A stretch of 64,000 nucleotides of DNA from Picosynechococcus sp. PCC 7002 (GTDB lineage Bacteria; Cyanobacteriota; Cyanobacteriia; Cyanobacteriales; MRBY01). Under the pieces are notes generated by a model. The model saw nothing but the letters and a program-made list of their open reading frames with translations, did not search any database and was not told the origin of the DNA. A program made the translations under genes and the position numbers. Location: contig NZ_CAWLFA010000001.1 in assembly GCF_963860125.1 (NCBI RefSeq), forward strand, positions 124,001 through 188,000, written 5' to 3'. Of the stretch, positions 35,599 through 45,006 are shown in pieces. Numbering within the stretch: the stretch's first letter is position 1; each line of letters starts with the position of its first letter.

Positions 35599-36267
35599 AT
35601 GTCTAGTTCTGCCATTGCCGTCGAAAACCTAAATTTCAGTTGGCAACCGGACAAAAAAATCCTCAGTCACTGCAATCTAGCCGTCCCCCAGGGAGAATTT
35701 TGGATGCTCTTGGGCACCAATGGCAGTGGCAAATCGACTCTGTTACGGATTCTGGCGGGACTCCTAACGGCCGATTCGGGTACCGTTGAATTGATCCAAC
35801 CCGTCGGCTTTGTCTTTCAAAACCCAGATCACCAGTTGGTCATGCCTACCGTGGGCGCAGATGTCGCCTTTGGCCTGGTTTCTGAACGCTTACCAACCCC
35901 CACCATCCAACAGCGGGTGGCCGAAGCCTTGGGAGCAGTGGGTTTAGGTAATTTGGCCCGTCGGCCGATCTATGCCCTCAGTGGTGGCCAAAAACAACGG
36001 GTCGCCATTGCCGGGGCGATCGCCAGACATTGTGAAGTGCTGCTCCTCGATGAACCCACGGCCCTCTTGGATGGTGATACCCAACTCGATCTCGTCAAAC
36101 AAGTGCAACATCTGGTTAAAAGTCGGGGGATGACGGCCCTCTGGGTGACCCATCGCCTCGATGAATTAGACTTTTGTGATGGGGCCTTCCTCTTGGAAAA
36201 TGGCCGAGTCGTTGACCAAGGCGATCCTCAAACCCTTAAACATCGTCTACAAACCACCACCGTCTAG
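35599..36267 (+). CDS. energy-coupling factor-type ABC transporter ATPase (CbiO-like)
   Basis: ATPase subunit of 222 residues in the CbiO/EcfA group, which powers uptake of metals or vitamins. Motifs are complete: Walker A GTNGSGKST, Q-loop FVFQNPDHQLVMPTV (the PDxQ sequence is typical of ECF ATPases), signature LSGGQKQRVAIA, Walker B VLLLDEPTALLDG and the switch His in WVTHRLDEL. No EcfT or S-component gene is adjacent. ATG 35599 is taken as start; GTG 35581 would add six residues. It is followed after 6 bases by dut, so the two are probably one transcript. Confidence 0.9.
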   Translation: MSSSAIAVENLNFSWQPDKKILSHCNLAVPQGEFWMLLGTNGSGKSTLLRILAGLLTADSGTVELIQPVGFVFQNPDHQLVMPTVGADVAFGLVSERLPTPTIQQRVAEALGAVGLGNLARRPIYALSGGQKQRVAIAGAIARHCEVLLLDEPTALLDGDTQLDLVKQVQHLVKSRGMTALWVTHRLDELDFCDGAFLLENGRVVDQGDPQTLKHRLQTTTV

Positions 36268-36273
36268 CTTTCT

Positions 36274-36702
36274 ATGCACCTCCGTCTCCTCAAACTCCAC
36301 CCCAACGCGATTATTCCCAAATACCAACATGAAGGAGATTCTGGCGTTGATCTCCATGCCATTGAACCCGTGGCGATCGCCCCCCACAAAACCGCCTTGA
36401 TCAAAACGGGCCTCGCGGCGGAAATTCCCATTGGCACCGAACTTCAAATTCGTCCCCGCAGTGGTTTGGCCCTCAAACAAAGCGTCACCGTTCTCAATAG
36501 CCCTGGCACCATCGACGCCAACTATCGCGGCGAAATCGGCGTGATTTTAATCAACCATAGCGATACAGTTTTTGAGGTCAAAGCCGGGATGCGCATTGCC
36601 CAAATGGTGATGGTTCCCGTGATGCATTTGGATATTACGGTGGTTGACAAAGTCAGCGACACAAGCCGAGGTACGGGCGGGTTCGGCTCTACGGGCACTT
36701 AA
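36274..36702 (+). CDS. dut: deoxyuridine 5'-triphosphate nucleotidohydrolase (dUTPase)
   Basis: Trimeric all-beta enzyme that hydrolyses dUTP to dUMP and pyrophosphate; 142 residues. The five family motifs are visible: HEGDSGVDLHA (motif 1, catalytic metal Asp), RPRSGLA (motif 2), GTIDANYRGEIGVILIN (motif 3), RIAQMVMVPV (motif 4) and RGTGGFGSTG at the C-terminus (motif 5, which closes over the active site). It begins 6 bases after the ECF ATPase gene. Confidence 0.98.
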   Translation: MHLRLLKLHPNAIIPKYQHEGDSGVDLHAIEPVAIAPHKTALIKTGLAAEIPIGTELQIRPRSGLALKQSVTVLNSPGTIDANYRGEIGVILINHSDTVFEVKAGMRIAQMVMVPVMHLDITVVDKVSDTSRGTGGFGSTGT

Positions 36703-36763
36703 ATCCAAAGTGCCTTACGCTAAATTGGAAGAAAGGTAACTACGGTAGGCAACATTTGCGGCT

Positions 36764-37612
36764 ATGGACTTTTCTTTTTTTTGGGGCTTAGGGTTAGGGG
36801 GAATTGGCCTGTTTTTTACGATGCGCACCGTCCAAAAGCAGGAAATTTTAAAGCTCAAAAAAAACTTTGCCACCCAACAGGAAGCCTACGAATCCCAGCT
36901 CCAGCTCCAGGCGGAAAACTACAGTTTAGAAATGGCGAATCAAGCCCAGGACTTTCAACAGGCGATCGCCGATCTTGAACAACGTATTGCCAGCCAAACT
37001 CAAATTAAAGAACGTCTCGAGCAAAAGCTACAACGGGAAAAAGAATTAAGCCTCGCTAGCCAAAAGAAACTCCGTGAAAATAACCGCGACATTGACGAAA
37101 TTCTTGAATCTTTAGAACAATCCCAACAGGATGTCCTGCACCACAAAGAAGCAGAAATCAGCCAACTGAAAGCCCAATTACAAGAATATGCAGTTGACTT
37201 AGAACAACAAAAAGTTGATTTATTTAATCTCCAACAGCAGTCAGCTTCCCAACAAAAGACCCAAGGCGATCGCCTCAACGCAGAACAAATACAAACCCTT
37301 GTGGGTACTCTACTACCAGAAATCACCCTTCTGCGGGACTCTCTAAATGTATTAGTAGACCAGCCCGAAAACCTCGTCGCCCTCATCAAAGCCCTGAAAG
37401 ATATTCTTGAAGGCCAAGCCTACGCCGCCAAAAAAGTCCGCGCCACTGACAACAAATGGACAGAATGCCGGGTGCCCCATATCAATTTGATGCGCCTTTA
37501 TTATCAAAAATGTAAAAAAACATCAGGCTATCAAGTATTAATTTCACCCAAGAAAAATCAAAAAAGCCAAGATCAAGATTACGAATGGCTAAAAAATCAA
37601 AGTAGTTGTTAA
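36764..37612 (+). CDS. membrane-anchored coiled-coil protein, unknown function
   Basis: Protein of 282 residues. A single N-terminal hydrophobic segment (about 4-20, FFWGLGLGGIGLFFTM) is followed by a long heptad-rich coiled coil to about residue 165, with many Gln, Glu, Lys and Leu (LQLQAENYSLEMANQAQDF). The C-terminal 110 residues are less regular and end in a lysine-rich tail with cysteines. I do not recognise the family. It starts 61 bases after dut. A structural or scaffold role is only a guess. Confidence 0.75.
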   Translation: MDFSFFWGLGLGGIGLFFTMRTVQKQEILKLKKNFATQQEAYESQLQLQAENYSLEMANQAQDFQQAIADLEQRIASQTQIKERLEQKLQREKELSLASQKKLRENNRDIDEILESLEQSQQDVLHHKEAEISQLKAQLQEYAVDLEQQKVDLFNLQQQSASQQKTQGDRLNAEQIQTLVGTLLPEITLLRDSLNVLVDQPENLVALIKALKDILEGQAYAAKKVRATDNKWTECRVPHINLMRLYYQKCKKTSGYQVLISPKKNQKSQDQDYEWLKNQSSC

Positions 37613-37672
37613 TGATTGACCAAAAATATATTTTTTCAACTGCGATTGCGATACTAACAATCCGAAATTTTC

Positions 37673-37724
37673 CCAAAAAAAAGCAAGCAAGCAGAAGCCC
37701 CCACCATCTCTGGTAGGGGCCTTC
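37673..37724 (-). terminator. intrinsic terminator after psbA
   Basis: On the reverse strand GAAGGCCCCTACCA-GAGA-TGGTGGGGGCTTC forms a long stem; TGCTTGCTTGC then TTTTTTTT follows. It lies about 77 bases beyond the psbA stop codon. Confidence 0.8.
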
Positions 37725-37800
37725 GCCAATCATTACTTATTCAGTTTTACTGTCAAAGCAATCATCTTTTCTCAACTAAGCCCGAAGACTCAAACAGTTA

Positions 37801-38883
37801 TTAACCGTTGATTGCAGGTGCTTGCAGAGCTACAGGTGCTTGCTCGCCAGCTGCTAAGTCTAAGGGGAAGTTGTGAGCGTTACGCTCGTGCATTACTTCA
37901 AAACCGAGGTTCGCACGGTTCAGAATGTCCGCCCAGGTGTTGATTACACGACCTTGAGAGTCAAGGATGGACTGGTTGAAGTTGAAACCGTTCAGGTTGA
38001 ATGCCATGGTAGATACACCAAGAGCAGTGAACCAGATACCGACTACAGGCCATGCACCCAAGAAGAAGTGCAAGGAACGGCTGTTGTTGAAAGATGCATA
38101 TTGGAAGATCAAACGACCGAAGTAGCCGTGGGCTGCAACGATGTTGTAAGTTTCTTCCTCTTGACCGAACTTGTAACCGTAGTTCTGAGATTCGGTTTCA
38201 GTGGTCTCACGTACCAAAGAAGAGGTTACGAGAGAACCGTGCATTGCGGAGAACAAAGAACCGCCGAATACACCAGCCACACCGAGCATGTGGAAGGGGT
38301 GCATCAGGATGTTGTGCTCTGCCTGGAATACGATCATGAAGTTGAACGTACCAGAGATACCCAAAGGCATACCATCAGAGAAGGAACCTTGACCGATGGG
38401 GTAGATGAGGAATACTGCAGTTGCTGCTGCTACGGGAGCAGAGAATGCAACACAGATCCAGGGACGCATACCGAGGCGGTAAGATAGTTCCCACTCACGA
38501 CCCATGTAGCAGAATACGCCAATGAGGAAGTGGAAAATTACCAACTGGTAAGGGCCACCGTTGTACAACCACTCATCGAGGGAAGCTGCTTCCCAGATGG
38601 GGTAGAAGTGGAGACCAATTGCGTTAGAAGAAGGAACAACTGCACCAGAGATGATGTTGTTTCCATAGAGAAGAGAACCTGCTACAGGCTCACGGATACC
38701 GTCGATGTCAACGGGAGGAGCAGCGATGAACGCAATGATGAAGCAGGTGGTGGCAGTGAGAAGGGTGGGGATCATCAGGACGCCGAACCAACCGACATAG
38801 ATGCGGTTCTCGGTGCTGGTGATCCACTGACAGAACTTCTCCCACAAGGAGGCGCTGCCGCGCTGTTGTAGTGTAGTAGTCAT
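37801..38883 (-). CDS. psbA: photosystem II D1 protein (PsbA), Glu130 form
   Basis: Core reaction-centre subunit that binds P680 chlorophylls, pheophytin, QB and the Mn4CaO5 cluster; 360 residues. Functional residues are all present by count: Tyr161, Asp170, Glu189, His190, His198, His215, Ser264, His272, His332, Glu333, His337, Asp342 and Ala344, the processing site, followed by a 16-residue C-terminal extension. Residue 130 is Glu, which marks the D1:2 type that most cyanobacteria induce in high light, rather than the Gln130 type. Cyanobacteria usually have several psbA copies; this window holds one. A strong promoter and terminator flank it. Confidence 0.99.
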   Translation of the reverse strand: MTTTLQQRGSASLWEKFCQWITSTENRIYVGWFGVLMIPTLLTATTCFIIAFIAAPPVDIDGIREPVAGSLLYGNNIISGAVVPSSNAIGLHFYPIWEAASLDEWLYNGGPYQLVIFHFLIGVFCYMGREWELSYRLGMRPWICVAFSAPVAAATAVFLIYPIGQGSFSDGMPLGISGTFNFMIVFQAEHNILMHPFHMLGVAGVFGGSLFSAMHGSLVTSSLVRETTETESQNYGYKFGQEEETYNIVAAHGYFGRLIFQYASFNNSRSLHFFLGAWPVVGIWFTALGVSTMAFNLNGFNFNQSILDSQGRVINTWADILNRANLGFEVMHERNAHNFPLDLAAGEQAPVALQAPAING

Positions 38884-38957
38884 GTGTTTATGATTGCTAT
38901 GAAATTATCAAGGTGCGTTCTAAATTGCTTTAGAACAGGTTTTTTATGTATGTGTAT

Positions 38958-38986
38958 ATACTAACAGCAAAATAAAGTTTTGTAAA
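38958..38986 (-). promoter_or_regulatory. psbA sigma70-type promoter
   Basis: Read on the reverse strand, TTTACA (38986-38981) and TAGTAT (38963-38958) are separated by exactly 17 bases. The -10 box lies about 75 bases before the psbA ATG, leaving a leader of roughly 65 to 70 bases. A TATATA overlaps the -10 box. Confidence 0.6.
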
Positions 38987-39050
38987 GTATTCTCAGGTAT
39001 TTTTTACATTTGTTTCAGTTTTGGGCTGTTCGAAGCGACAAAATAGGGGT

Positions 39051-41204
39051 TTAGAGAGCTTGGAGCTTGCGACTAAGCTCAGGATTGTAAAGGCGTTCGT
39101 AGTTCCAGTAGTTTGCAAAGACGGATTCGACGTAATTTTTTGTCTCGTTAAACGGAATTTGTTCAATAAAGGTATCGGGGTCATCGAGGCCGTAACGTTG
39201 TAGCCATTGGGCAACGTTGCCGGGGCCAGCATTGTAACTGGCGATCGCCAACATAGAATTGTCGTCATATTCCTGGTGGGTGTAGCGCAGATACCAAGTG
39301 CCGAGCTTAATGTTGTCCTCTGGTTCATCGAGGGCGTAGGTATTCCCGGTTGTCTGTTGGGCGATCCATTCGGCGGTGCTGGGCATCACCTGCATCAATC
39401 CCTTTGCTCCGACGGGGGATTCAATATTTCTTTCAAAGCGGGATTCTTGGCGCATCAAAGAAACGACCAGCAGAGGATTCAGGTCATTTTCGGCGGCCCA
39501 GCGCTGAATCGGCTCGGAGTAGGGGAAGGGGAAAAGGGCGTGCCAATAGGTTTCGTTGTCTCGGAGTGCTAGCCAAGCTTGGCGATCGCCCGGCTCATCC
39601 CGTTGACTGAGGCCCCAAATGCTGTTGATCCCCTGGAGGTAGCGGCCTTGGGCCAGTTTTAACAGACCTTGGGTAAAGGCTTCGGGGACAGTGAGTTTTG
39701 CTTTGCTGGCAAGCTCTAGCTGGAGGGTATTCCAGGCGTCAAAATCCTGGCCAAGGCGATAAAGCTCCTGAAATGTTTCTGAACCCGCCGGGGGCACAGG
39801 GCGAGTTTCTGGGATCATTAATTCCGGTTGGAGGCTGCGTATGGAGTCAAAATCCCCCACATCCCAACCGAGTTGCACCGCCGATCGCCAAGCGTAATAG
39901 GATTCGGGATAATCCTTGAGGGTCTGCTGAAAGGCTTGTTTTGCCGCTTGGGTTTCACCGAGTTGTTGGTGCCATTTTCCCGTCCAAAAGATTGATTCGG
40001 CGGCAAGGGTATGGTCAGGGGTGAGGGTGGCGATCGCCTTGGCCCATTCAATGGCTTGGGTGTAGTTTCCTTCCTGGGCATAGCGTTCAGCTTGTTGCCA
40101 GCGGTATTCTGTCGTTGCACTCTGGTCTTTGTGGGTGTTGAGGGCTTGTTCACGGGTCTGGCTGGCGGAACGATTGCTGCCAAGTTTTTCTAGAAGATCG
40201 GCCTTGGCAAAAAGGGCGCTGGGGGCTTCTTCGGGAAATTTTTGGGCGGCTTGGTCTAGATAAGTAAGGGCTTCAGTGTCGTTGACTAAACTCGCGAGGC
40301 GACGTAAGCCAAGGCCCGTTTCCGGGGCATCGGGGAAGGTTTGGATCAATGTTTGGTAAGCTGGGCGCGCCTGGTCAGGTTGATCGCTCACCTGTAAACT
40401 ACGGGCCAGGCGATAGAGATTTTGTGGGGTGCGGGGTGCATTGGGATAGGCTTGAGCGGCGTCGGCATATTGCCATTGATCCCAAAAGCTATCGGCGATC
40501 GCCTGCCAGATTTCAGGAGACAGTTGGTCAGCGAAATTCTCCATGAGGCTTTGGCGTACCTGGGCGATGTCCGGGGCATCGGCATCATATTTGAGGCGTA
40601 GCTCCAACAGATCCCGTTGCTGGGGATTTTCTGCAAGGCGTTGTTGGATCAAGCTTTGGGTGCGCGGATGGGCGGGATATTCGGCGATCGCCTGGTCGGC
40701 ATATTTCGGGTCGTAGGCACTGAGGCGAAACAGCGCTTCGGCAGCGGCAGCATCCTCTGGATAATTTTGCACCACATCAAACCAAATCACCTGGGCCTGT
40801 TCGGGATTATTGACCAATTCGTAGGCGCGGCCCCGTTTAATCAAAATATGAGGCGTTAACACCGGATAGTCCTGTTCTAGGTTCTCGAAGGCGGCTAGGG
40901 CCGCTGCCCCATCTTCCGCAACCAAGTAGTCCATCCCCAACAGGTAACGGGCGCGGTTTCGGTCGAGGTCATTGTTGCTGCTGTTGGCGATCACTTCGAG
41001 GCGATCGCGCCGCTCTGCCGGGGCGAGATCCACCAGGGCTAACACTTCAGAATCTACCGCTGCTGGAGATTCCACCTGACCACTGCCTGGAAACAAGGGA
41101 AGTAAAGCATTGCGGTTGGCGATCGCCCCAATGCCCAAAATGCCGGTTAAACCAAGACCCAGCCAAAAGACTGGTGAACTGTACTTGACCCGAACCCGTT
41201 TCAT
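39051..41204 (-). CDS. soluble lytic murein transglycosylase (Slt70-like)
   Basis: Peptidoglycan-cleaving enzyme of 717 residues. A membrane anchor or uncleaved signal (FWLGLGLTGILGIGAIA) lies at about 13-29. The long central region is made of alpha-helical repeats, rich in Ala, Gln and Tyr, of the tetratricopeptide-like U-domain kind. The C-terminal SLT domain (from about 570) shows LMRQESRFERNIESPVGAKG with the catalytic Glu, GLMQVMPSTAEW, and IASYNAGPGNVAQW. It is monocistronic, followed leftward by the psbA promoter region. It is the hydrolytic counterpart of the class A PBP and MurJ in the window. Confidence 0.93.
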   Translation of the reverse strand: MKRVRVKYSSPVFWLGLGLTGILGIGAIANRNALLPLFPGSGQVESPAAVDSEVLALVDLAPAERRDRLEVIANSSNNDLDRNRARYLLGMDYLVAEDGAAALAAFENLEQDYPVLTPHILIKRGRAYELVNNPEQAQVIWFDVVQNYPEDAAAAEALFRLSAYDPKYADQAIAEYPAHPRTQSLIQQRLAENPQQRDLLELRLKYDADAPDIAQVRQSLMENFADQLSPEIWQAIADSFWDQWQYADAAQAYPNAPRTPQNLYRLARSLQVSDQPDQARPAYQTLIQTFPDAPETGLGLRRLASLVNDTEALTYLDQAAQKFPEEAPSALFAKADLLEKLGSNRSASQTREQALNTHKDQSATTEYRWQQAERYAQEGNYTQAIEWAKAIATLTPDHTLAAESIFWTGKWHQQLGETQAAKQAFQQTLKDYPESYYAWRSAVQLGWDVGDFDSIRSLQPELMIPETRPVPPAGSETFQELYRLGQDFDAWNTLQLELASKAKLTVPEAFTQGLLKLAQGRYLQGINSIWGLSQRDEPGDRQAWLALRDNETYWHALFPFPYSEPIQRWAAENDLNPLLVVSLMRQESRFERNIESPVGAKGLMQVMPSTAEWIAQQTTGNTYALDEPEDNIKLGTWYLRYTHQEYDDNSMLAIASYNAGPGNVAQWLQRYGLDDPDTFIEQIPFNETKNYVESVFANYWNYERLYNPELSRKLQAL

Positions 41205-41271
41205 GTTGCTGCCATAAATTCAACGGTCTCGATCATAGGCGATCTCTCTAAAAATCATCATCACCAACCAA

Positions 41272-41307
41272 AGAAAAACCCCAATTCTCCGAGGAAAATT
41301 AGGGTTT
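41272..41307 (-). terminator. intrinsic terminator after desB
   Basis: On the reverse strand AAACCC, TAATT and TTCC pair with GGAG, AATT and GGGGTTT with small mismatches, followed by TTTCTTT. It lies about 30 bases beyond the desB stop codon. Confidence 0.6.
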
Positions 41308-41336
41308 ACAGCGCTATCTAGTCACGCTTTTGGAGC

Positions 41337-42389
41337 TTATTTTTTCGGCTGGTAATACAAGTGAGAACCCTGATCGGCGATGTAGTGACAAGCCTTTTGG
41401 GATCTAAAGAAACTCCGCCAAATGGGAGCATGGCTCACACGGTAATAATCACCGAGGAGGGGCTTAATCGCTTCGGTGGCATCCTTGAGATGGTAGTGGG
41501 GAATAGTATGGAAAATGTGGTGGGCGACATGGGTGCCAATATTATGGTGAATTTCGTTGAAAATGCCATAATCCCGGTCAATGGTAGAGAGGGCGCCCTT
41601 GAGGTAATACCAGTCATCCCCCCGATACCAAGGAATATCCGCTTCCGTATGGTGCAGATAGGTGACTAAATCAAGCCAAATAACAAAGATAACGTAGGGT
41701 ACAAAGTAGAATTTCACAAAAGCCAGGAGGCCAAACTGTACCGTAAACCAACCGAGGAAACCAACCATGGCGATAATCGCGGCGGTGCTGAGGATGATAT
41801 CGTTTCGCTCAGCAGGCTTAAACAGGGGACTTTTCGGCGAAAAGTGAGACCCCGGCCCCCGACCCGGCGATCGCTTAAACAAATAAATTGGATAAGCAAT
41901 CAGAGGTGCATAGAACCGGACTAACTTTTCGGCAAAGCCCATCTGGTCATATTTCGACTCAGGGATGGGGTACCAACTCTCATCGGTATCAATATTTCCC
42001 GTATTGGAATGGTGGGTGCGGTGGGAAATGCGCCAACCATGGAAAGGCACCAAAATCGGCGTGTGGCTGAGGTGTCCGATGAGGTCATTCAGAAATTTAG
42101 AGCGGGAAAAAGATCCATGGCCGCAGTCATGACCCACCACGAACAAAGCCCAGAACATCGTGCCCTGGGCAAACCAGAAAATGGGATAGAAAAACCAAGA
42201 ATCTAGGTACGCGGCGATCGCATAGAGGCCAGCGATGATCCCAATATCAAGAAAAAAATAGGCGAGGGAACGGAAGACAGAAGGCTGAAAACAGTAGTCT
42301 GGGATGGCTGCTTTCACATCCTTGAGGGTGAAGGGCAGATCTTGCCGTAGAGACTCGCGACTCCCTGGGGAGCGGACTGTACTTTGCAT
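41337..42389 (-). CDS. desB: omega-3 (delta-15) acyl-lipid desaturase DesB
   Basis: Thylakoid/plasma-membrane di-iron desaturase that introduces the omega-3 double bond into glycerolipid acyl chains; 350 residues. The three histidine boxes are HDCGH (87-91), HRTHH (123-127) and HVAHH (287-291). The context of the boxes, VVGHDCGHGSFSRSK and GWRISHRTHHSNTGNIDTD, is that of DesB and plant FAD3/7/8; DesA of cyanobacteria has HDHHH at the second box. In cyanobacteria desB is typically cold-induced. It is followed by its own terminator. Confidence 0.93.
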   Translation of the reverse strand: MQSTVRSPGSRESLRQDLPFTLKDVKAAIPDYCFQPSVFRSLAYFFLDIGIIAGLYAIAAYLDSWFFYPIFWFAQGTMFWALFVVGHDCGHGSFSRSKFLNDLIGHLSHTPILVPFHGWRISHRTHHSNTGNIDTDESWYPIPESKYDQMGFAEKLVRFYAPLIAYPIYLFKRSPGRGPGSHFSPKSPLFKPAERNDIILSTAAIIAMVGFLGWFTVQFGLLAFVKFYFVPYVIFVIWLDLVTYLHHTEADIPWYRGDDWYYLKGALSTIDRDYGIFNEIHHNIGTHVAHHIFHTIPHYHLKDATEAIKPLLGDYYRVSHAPIWRSFFRSQKACHYIADQGSHLYYQPKK

Positions 42390-42575
42390 TCAGTTTCAAA
42401 AAGAGATTAACAAATGTTTACAATTCTACTGCCTTTTGTCAGGATGCAGGGGAAATCGCCGCAAAATTCCTGAATTTCGTTTAATTTTTCCCATTGTTTG
42501 GCCCTGGCGATCGCCACAGAACTTCTTCAAGACTTCTCTGTAGAATAGGAGCTAGTCCATTGCAGAAAAAGTTTT

Positions 42576-43043
42576 ATGTCCACTACCACTGAACCCACAG
42601 ATCGTTTATTTGGGGCCTTACCTTACCTATTACCCCTCGTCTACGCTTTGCCCTTCGGTCTGCCGTTTTTAATGCGCTTTCCGATCCTGGCGGTAATCTA
42701 TGTGCCTTTACAACCCCTAATCCGCCTTTATTCATTTCCCTTTGCAGGGCTGATTATTTTCTTCATTCTCTATGCTGCGGTGGTACGCAACAGCAAAATT
42801 AGCCACTTCATTCGCTTCAATACCCTCCAGGCGATTTTGATTGACATTGCCCTGGTGTTGTTCGGGATTTTAATTCGCTTTTTTGGCTTTGGGGGCGGCA
42901 GTCTTCTCGTTGAAACCCTTTCAAATGTTGCCTTTCTCGGTACTTTAGTGGCTTGTCTCTATGCAATGGTGCAATCGATCCTCGGCAAATATGCGGAGTT
43001 GCCGACTATTTCCCAGGCTGCCTATTCCCAATTACCTTATTAA
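42576..43043 (+). CDS. Tic20 family protein (Ycf60-like)
   Basis: Integral membrane protein of 155 residues with four hydrophobic segments, homologous to the chloroplast inner-envelope translocon component Tic20. The N-terminal TDRLFGALPYLLPLVYALPFG and the segment KISHFIRFNTLQAILIDIAL are typical. In cyanobacteria its function is unknown; it does not by itself imply protein import. It is divergent from desB and followed after 102 bases by the COP23-domain gene. Confidence 0.92.
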   Translation: MSTTTEPTDRLFGALPYLLPLVYALPFGLPFLMRFPILAVIYVPLQPLIRLYSFPFAGLIIFFILYAAVVRNSKISHFIRFNTLQAILIDIALVLFGILIRFFGFGGGSLLVETLSNVAFLGTLVACLYAMVQSILGKYAELPTISQAAYSQLPY

Positions 43044-43145
43044 TCAGACGAAATAGGCAAAATTCTGGAAATTTAGGGTCTAATCGGGAAACTTTTTTGG
43101 GGTCATCCCCGACAGATAATCATGGTGAAGTATTAGGGAAATACA

Positions 43146-43700
43146 ATGGCGAAGTTGATGATGTTAGAGCCTTATCAACTATTGTTGGGCGGCGTAGTGG
43201 CGATCGCCTTTCTCACGGTGGGCCTGACGGTGGGGGTCAGCAATGCCCTGGGGCGCAATATTCTTAAACCCCGGCAGTTTACCTGTCAGCCCGTCATAGA
43301 ACCCCAAACAGGAGACTTGATGTGGACGGTCTTTCATCAGGGCCAAGGGCAACCGCAACCTTGGCTGCAAATGGTGCCGGGCATGGAAGGGGATGTGTCC
43401 CCCAAAAGTCGTTGTGAGCAGGTCGCCCAGCGCCTAGATTCCCTAGTGCCACAGCAACTCCGCGCCCTCACCTATCAGCCCAACCCAGCCACCCCAGAAC
43501 GGGAAGCAATTTGTGCTCTGACTCAAACGAAAGGCGGCCCTTGTACGACGCTCCTAATTTTGAAGCCAGAGACAGACCCAACGCAGTTTTTTGCGGATCT
43601 GACCCTGCCCCTACGCCGATGGGGAGAGGGGATGCAATTAGAAACCGCAAACCAGGTTCCCCTCGATCTGCAGCCTTTGCTGGAGCCAGCTTCTCCCTAG
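43146..43700 (+). CDS. COP23 domain protein
   Basis: Exported or membrane-anchored protein of 184 residues: an N-terminal hydrophobic segment (about 10-31) followed by a COP23 domain with FTCQPVIEPQTGDLMW, SRCEQVAQRLDSLV, EAICALTQTKGGPC and LLILKPETDPTQFF. The conserved cysteine pattern (FTC, RCE, IC, GPC) fits the family, which is named after a circadian-oscillating membrane protein of Cyanothece RF-1. No function is known. The start at 43146 (MAKLMMLEPYQ) may instead be the in-frame ATG at 43158. Confidence 0.82.
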   Translation: MAKLMMLEPYQLLLGGVVAIAFLTVGLTVGVSNALGRNILKPRQFTCQPVIEPQTGDLMWTVFHQGQGQPQPWLQMVPGMEGDVSPKSRCEQVAQRLDSLVPQQLRALTYQPNPATPEREAICALTQTKGGPCTTLLILKPETDPTQFFADLTLPLRRWGEGMQLETANQVPLDLQPLLEPASP

Positions 43701-43724
43701 AGTTCTGGGCGGCTTAAATGTGGC

Positions 43725-44822
43725 CTAAATTTCACCTGGGCGATCGCCAAGACAAATCCCTAAGCCCCGCGCGGTTTTCACCAAAGTTCCCTCCGGATCA
43801 ACGACCCGATTGATCTCAATGGCCTCACTAATGGGCGCACTAGACACCTGGCCATTTTGCCAAGTCACCATGTGATCAAATTTGCCCTGGGCAATCAAAT
43901 CCACCGCCGCCACCCCAAAGGCCGAGGCCAACAAACGGTCTAGGGGTGAGGCGATGCCCCCCCGTTGGATGTGGCCCAATACCGTTACCCGCGTTTCTGC
44001 GCCAGTCTTTTTGGCCACCTCATCGCCCATGTATTGACCGATGCCCCCCAGGCGACATTCCCCAAATTGCAATTCATGTTTGAGGGTTTCCCCAGAGGTG
44101 GTACAGACCGCCTCTGAAACAACGACAAGGGTATGACCATTACCGGAATTTTGGCGATCGCAAATAAACTCACACACCGTCTGTAAGTCGTAGGCAATCT
44201 CTGGGATCAAGATCACATGGGCACCGCCAGCAATACCCGCATTTAAGGCGATGTGGCCAGCATCGCGCCCCATGACTTCCACAATCATCACTCGGTTGTG
44301 ACTGGCCGCCGTAAAATGCAGTCGATCTAAAGCTTCTGTGGCAATATTGACCGCTGTTTCAAACCCAATGGAACGTTCCGTAATGCCCACATCATTGTCA
44401 ATGGTTTTGGGGATGCCCACGAGGTTCATGCCCCCCAGGTGGGCTAATTTCTGGAGAATCGCCAAGCTACCATCGCCACCAATCCCGACCAGTGCATCCA
44501 GCCCCAAGCGGTGATAGGCTTCGCCAATTTCTTGAGATCGATCCTTTAGGGAACCGTCTTCCATGGGAAAAGCAAAGGGATTACCTTTATTGGTCGTCCC
44601 TAACATGGTGCCCCCCATCGTTAACCAAGTATCGACTTGATCTTCGGTGAGGACAATGGTTTCTGGTGGCTCCTGGAGCAGGCCGAGGGTCGCTCGACAG
44701 ATACCAATCACTTCCCAACCGTATTGATGTCGGGCACAGCGAGTTACAGCCCGAATCGCTGCATTCAAGCCGGAGCAGTCGCCGCCACTGGTGAGTACAC
44801 CAATTTTTTTTACGTTTCCCAT
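43725..44822 (-). CDS. pfkA: ATP-type 6-phosphofructokinase
   Basis: Glycolytic enzyme of 365 residues that phosphorylates fructose 6-phosphate. The N-terminal KIGVLTSGGDCSGLNAAIR, the GIGGDGSLAI motif (Gly at the site that distinguishes ATP-type from the Asp of pyrophosphate-type enzymes), PKTIDNDVGIT with the catalytic Asp, and MGRDAGHIAL are visible. The C-terminal part contains GHIQRGGIASPLDR. Cyanobacteria usually have two pfkA genes. Phosphate donor preference is inferred from one residue and should be read with care. Confidence 0.94.
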   Translation of the reverse strand: MGNVKKIGVLTSGGDCSGLNAAIRAVTRCARHQYGWEVIGICRATLGLLQEPPETIVLTEDQVDTWLTMGGTMLGTTNKGNPFAFPMEDGSLKDRSQEIGEAYHRLGLDALVGIGGDGSLAILQKLAHLGGMNLVGIPKTIDNDVGITERSIGFETAVNIATEALDRLHFTAASHNRVMIVEVMGRDAGHIALNAGIAGGAHVILIPEIAYDLQTVCEFICDRQNSGNGHTLVVVSEAVCTTSGETLKHELQFGECRLGGIGQYMGDEVAKKTGAETRVTVLGHIQRGGIASPLDRLLASAFGVAAVDLIAQGKFDHMVTWQNGQVSSAPISEAIEINRVVDPEGTLVKTARGLGICLGDRPGEI

Positions 44823-45006
44823 AACTGATGCTGTTTACCGTTGTCCTAAAGCATTTATGACCTGGGGCCATTGGGCCTATTGTTAATCAGGAAACGGCGA
44901 TCGCCACAGCCTCTGAGATGATTCGTTTAATTTTTTGACAGTTATTTACTGATATGGCTGATAAGTCAGCGATCGCTCACATCTTCAGGGAAATTTCAGG
45001 GAAACT

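Noticed and set aside
37873..38487. 204-codon open frame antisense to psbA
   Set aside because: The translation is low-complexity and threonine/valine-rich without any motif, as expected from antisense reading of a strongly conserved gene. A transcribed antisense RNA is possible but nothing in the sequence shows it.
44931..44965. TTGACA with CTGATA 17 bases downstream, forward strand
   Set aside because: Looks like a promoter, but both flanking genes read on the reverse strand. An antisense transcript into 45007 is possible but unsupported.
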